Made by a program: the position numbers and the translations under genes. Of a DNA stretch of 12,273 nucleotides, positions 11,670 to 12,273 are shown one piece after another. The DNA comes from DASVFB01 sp045806505 (GTDB lineage: Bacteria; Actinomycetota; Thermoleophilia; Gaiellales; Gaiellaceae). Under the pieces are notes generated by a model that saw only the letters and a program-made list of their open reading frames with translations, did not search any database and was not told where the DNA came from. Each line of letters starts with the position of its first letter. Positions within the stretch are counted from its first letter, which is position 1. The stretch covers positions 1 to 12,273 of the forward strand of contig JBJMJE010000116.1 in the NCBI GenBank assembly GCA_045806505.1, given 5' to 3'.

Positions 11670-12273
11670 CGACCGCGAGCTCCTCCGGCGCTACCACGAG
11701 CAGGGCGACGTCGCCGCGCGCGAGCAGCTGATCGAGCAGTACATGTCGCTCGTACGCTCGCTCGCGCGGCGGTACTCGTACCGCGGCGAGCAGCTCGAGG
11801 ATCTCGTCCAGATCGGCGCAATCGGGCTCATCAAGGCGATCGACCGCTTCGATCTCGACCGCGGCGTCGAGCTGACGACGTACGCAACGCCGAACATCAT
11901 CGGCGAGATCAAGCGGCACTTCCGCGACAAGGGCTGGTCGGTGCGCGTGCCGCGCGGCCTGCAGGAACTGAACGTGCAGCTCTCGCGACTGATCGAGCAG
12001 CTGACCGTGCAACTCGGCCGCTCGCCGACGATCCCGGAGCTCGCGAAGGCAGCGGGCGTCGAGGAGGAATCGGTGCTCGAGGCGCTCGAGTCCGGCCGCG
12101 CCTACTCGTCGCTGTCGCTCTCGAGCGGGGGCACGCAGGAGGACGGGGAGGAGCTCGATCCGCTCGAGTCGATCGGCAGCGACGAGCACCAGTACGAGGT
12201 CTCGGAGGACCGTGCGGTGCTCGCGCCGGGCTTCCGCGTGCTCGACGAGCGCGAGCGGAGGATCCTCCACCTG
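11659..12273 (+). CDS. SigB/SigF-family RNA polymerase sigma factor (3' end outside window)
   Basis: 205 residues are visible and the frame is open to the window end. Region 2 runs from LIEQYMSLVRSLARRYSYRG through DLVQIGAIGLIKAIDRFD and YATPNIIGEIKRHFRDKGW, which is diagnostic of the SigB/SigF/SigG (group 3) type. Region 3 contains LGRSPTIPELAKAAGVEEESV. Region 4 begins at DERERRILHL and is cut off, so its helix-turn-helix is not seen. These factors direct stress, sporulation or developmental genes. ATG 11659 lies inside the preceding RsbW-like gene (11-bp overlap), so the two are translated together as a regulator pair. No antagonist (RsbV-type) gene appears upstream. Confidence 0.93.
   Translation, partial: MPGNDRELLRRYHEQGDVAAREQLIEQYMSLVRSLARRYSYRGEQLEDLVQIGAIGLIKAIDRFDLDRGVELTTYATPNIIGEIKRHFRDKGWSVRVPRGLQELNVQLSRLIEQLTVQLGRSPTIPELAKAAGVEEESVLEALESGRAYSSLSLSSGGTQEDGEELDPLESIGSDEHQYEVSEDRAVLAPGFRVLDERERRILHL

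Overview
The window is GC-rich, gene-dense bacterial chromosome. Codon use, TANNNT-type -10 boxes placed 6-8 nt before start codons, a SigB/SigF-family sigma gene and many 4-nt stop/start overlaps point to an actinobacterium. The gene set fits a soil-type Thermoleophilia/Gaiellales-like lineage, but that placement is inference. Nothing looks mobile: I see no insertion sequence, CRISPR array, tRNA or rRNA.

Layout. 1-490: 3' end of isocitrate lyase (+). 467-1665: a leftward two-gene unit, a class I methyltransferase followed by an iron-sulfur uracil-DNA glycosylase. 1684-2574: glutamate formimidoyltransferase (+), divergent from the methyltransferase across only 18 bp in which the two -10 boxes overlap. 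2575-2798: a noncoding gap with hairpins and an inverted repeat. 2799-3541: a 23-codon leaderless mini-ORF coupled to a small membrane protein, then a second small membrane protein. 3538-3870: a leftward cupin. 3930-7919: a tightly overlapping unit of metallo-beta-lactamase-fold hydrolase, hisS, aspS and a secreted double-psi beta-barrel protein, followed 16 nt later by an APH(6)-like kinase (7936-8817). 8824-9300: a leftward Nudix hydrolase. 9330-9506: a probable structured small RNA on the minus strand. 9577-10824: mnmA with an unusual N-terminal extension. 10834-12273: a DUF948-like membrane protein, an RsbW-like protein and a SigB/SigF-type sigma factor that runs off the window.

How the genes work together. 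The core of the window is translation: histidyl- and aspartyl-tRNA charging plus 2-thiolation of tRNA wobble uridine. A sigma/anti-sigma-like module follows on the right. Nine protein-coding starts can be assigned to a -10 box 6-8 nt upstream, so leaderless transcripts appear to be the rule for first genes, while internal genes rely on ATGA/GTGA coupling.

The most interesting item is the candidate RNA at 9330-9506. Its predicted start falls on the first base of a 10-bp closing stem, the other arm of that stem ends directly against a 13-bp terminator-like hairpin, and the Nudix gene beyond has its own promoter. It has some architectural likeness to 6S RNA, but I could not confirm a family. All domain calls are from reading motifs by eye; no database search was run.
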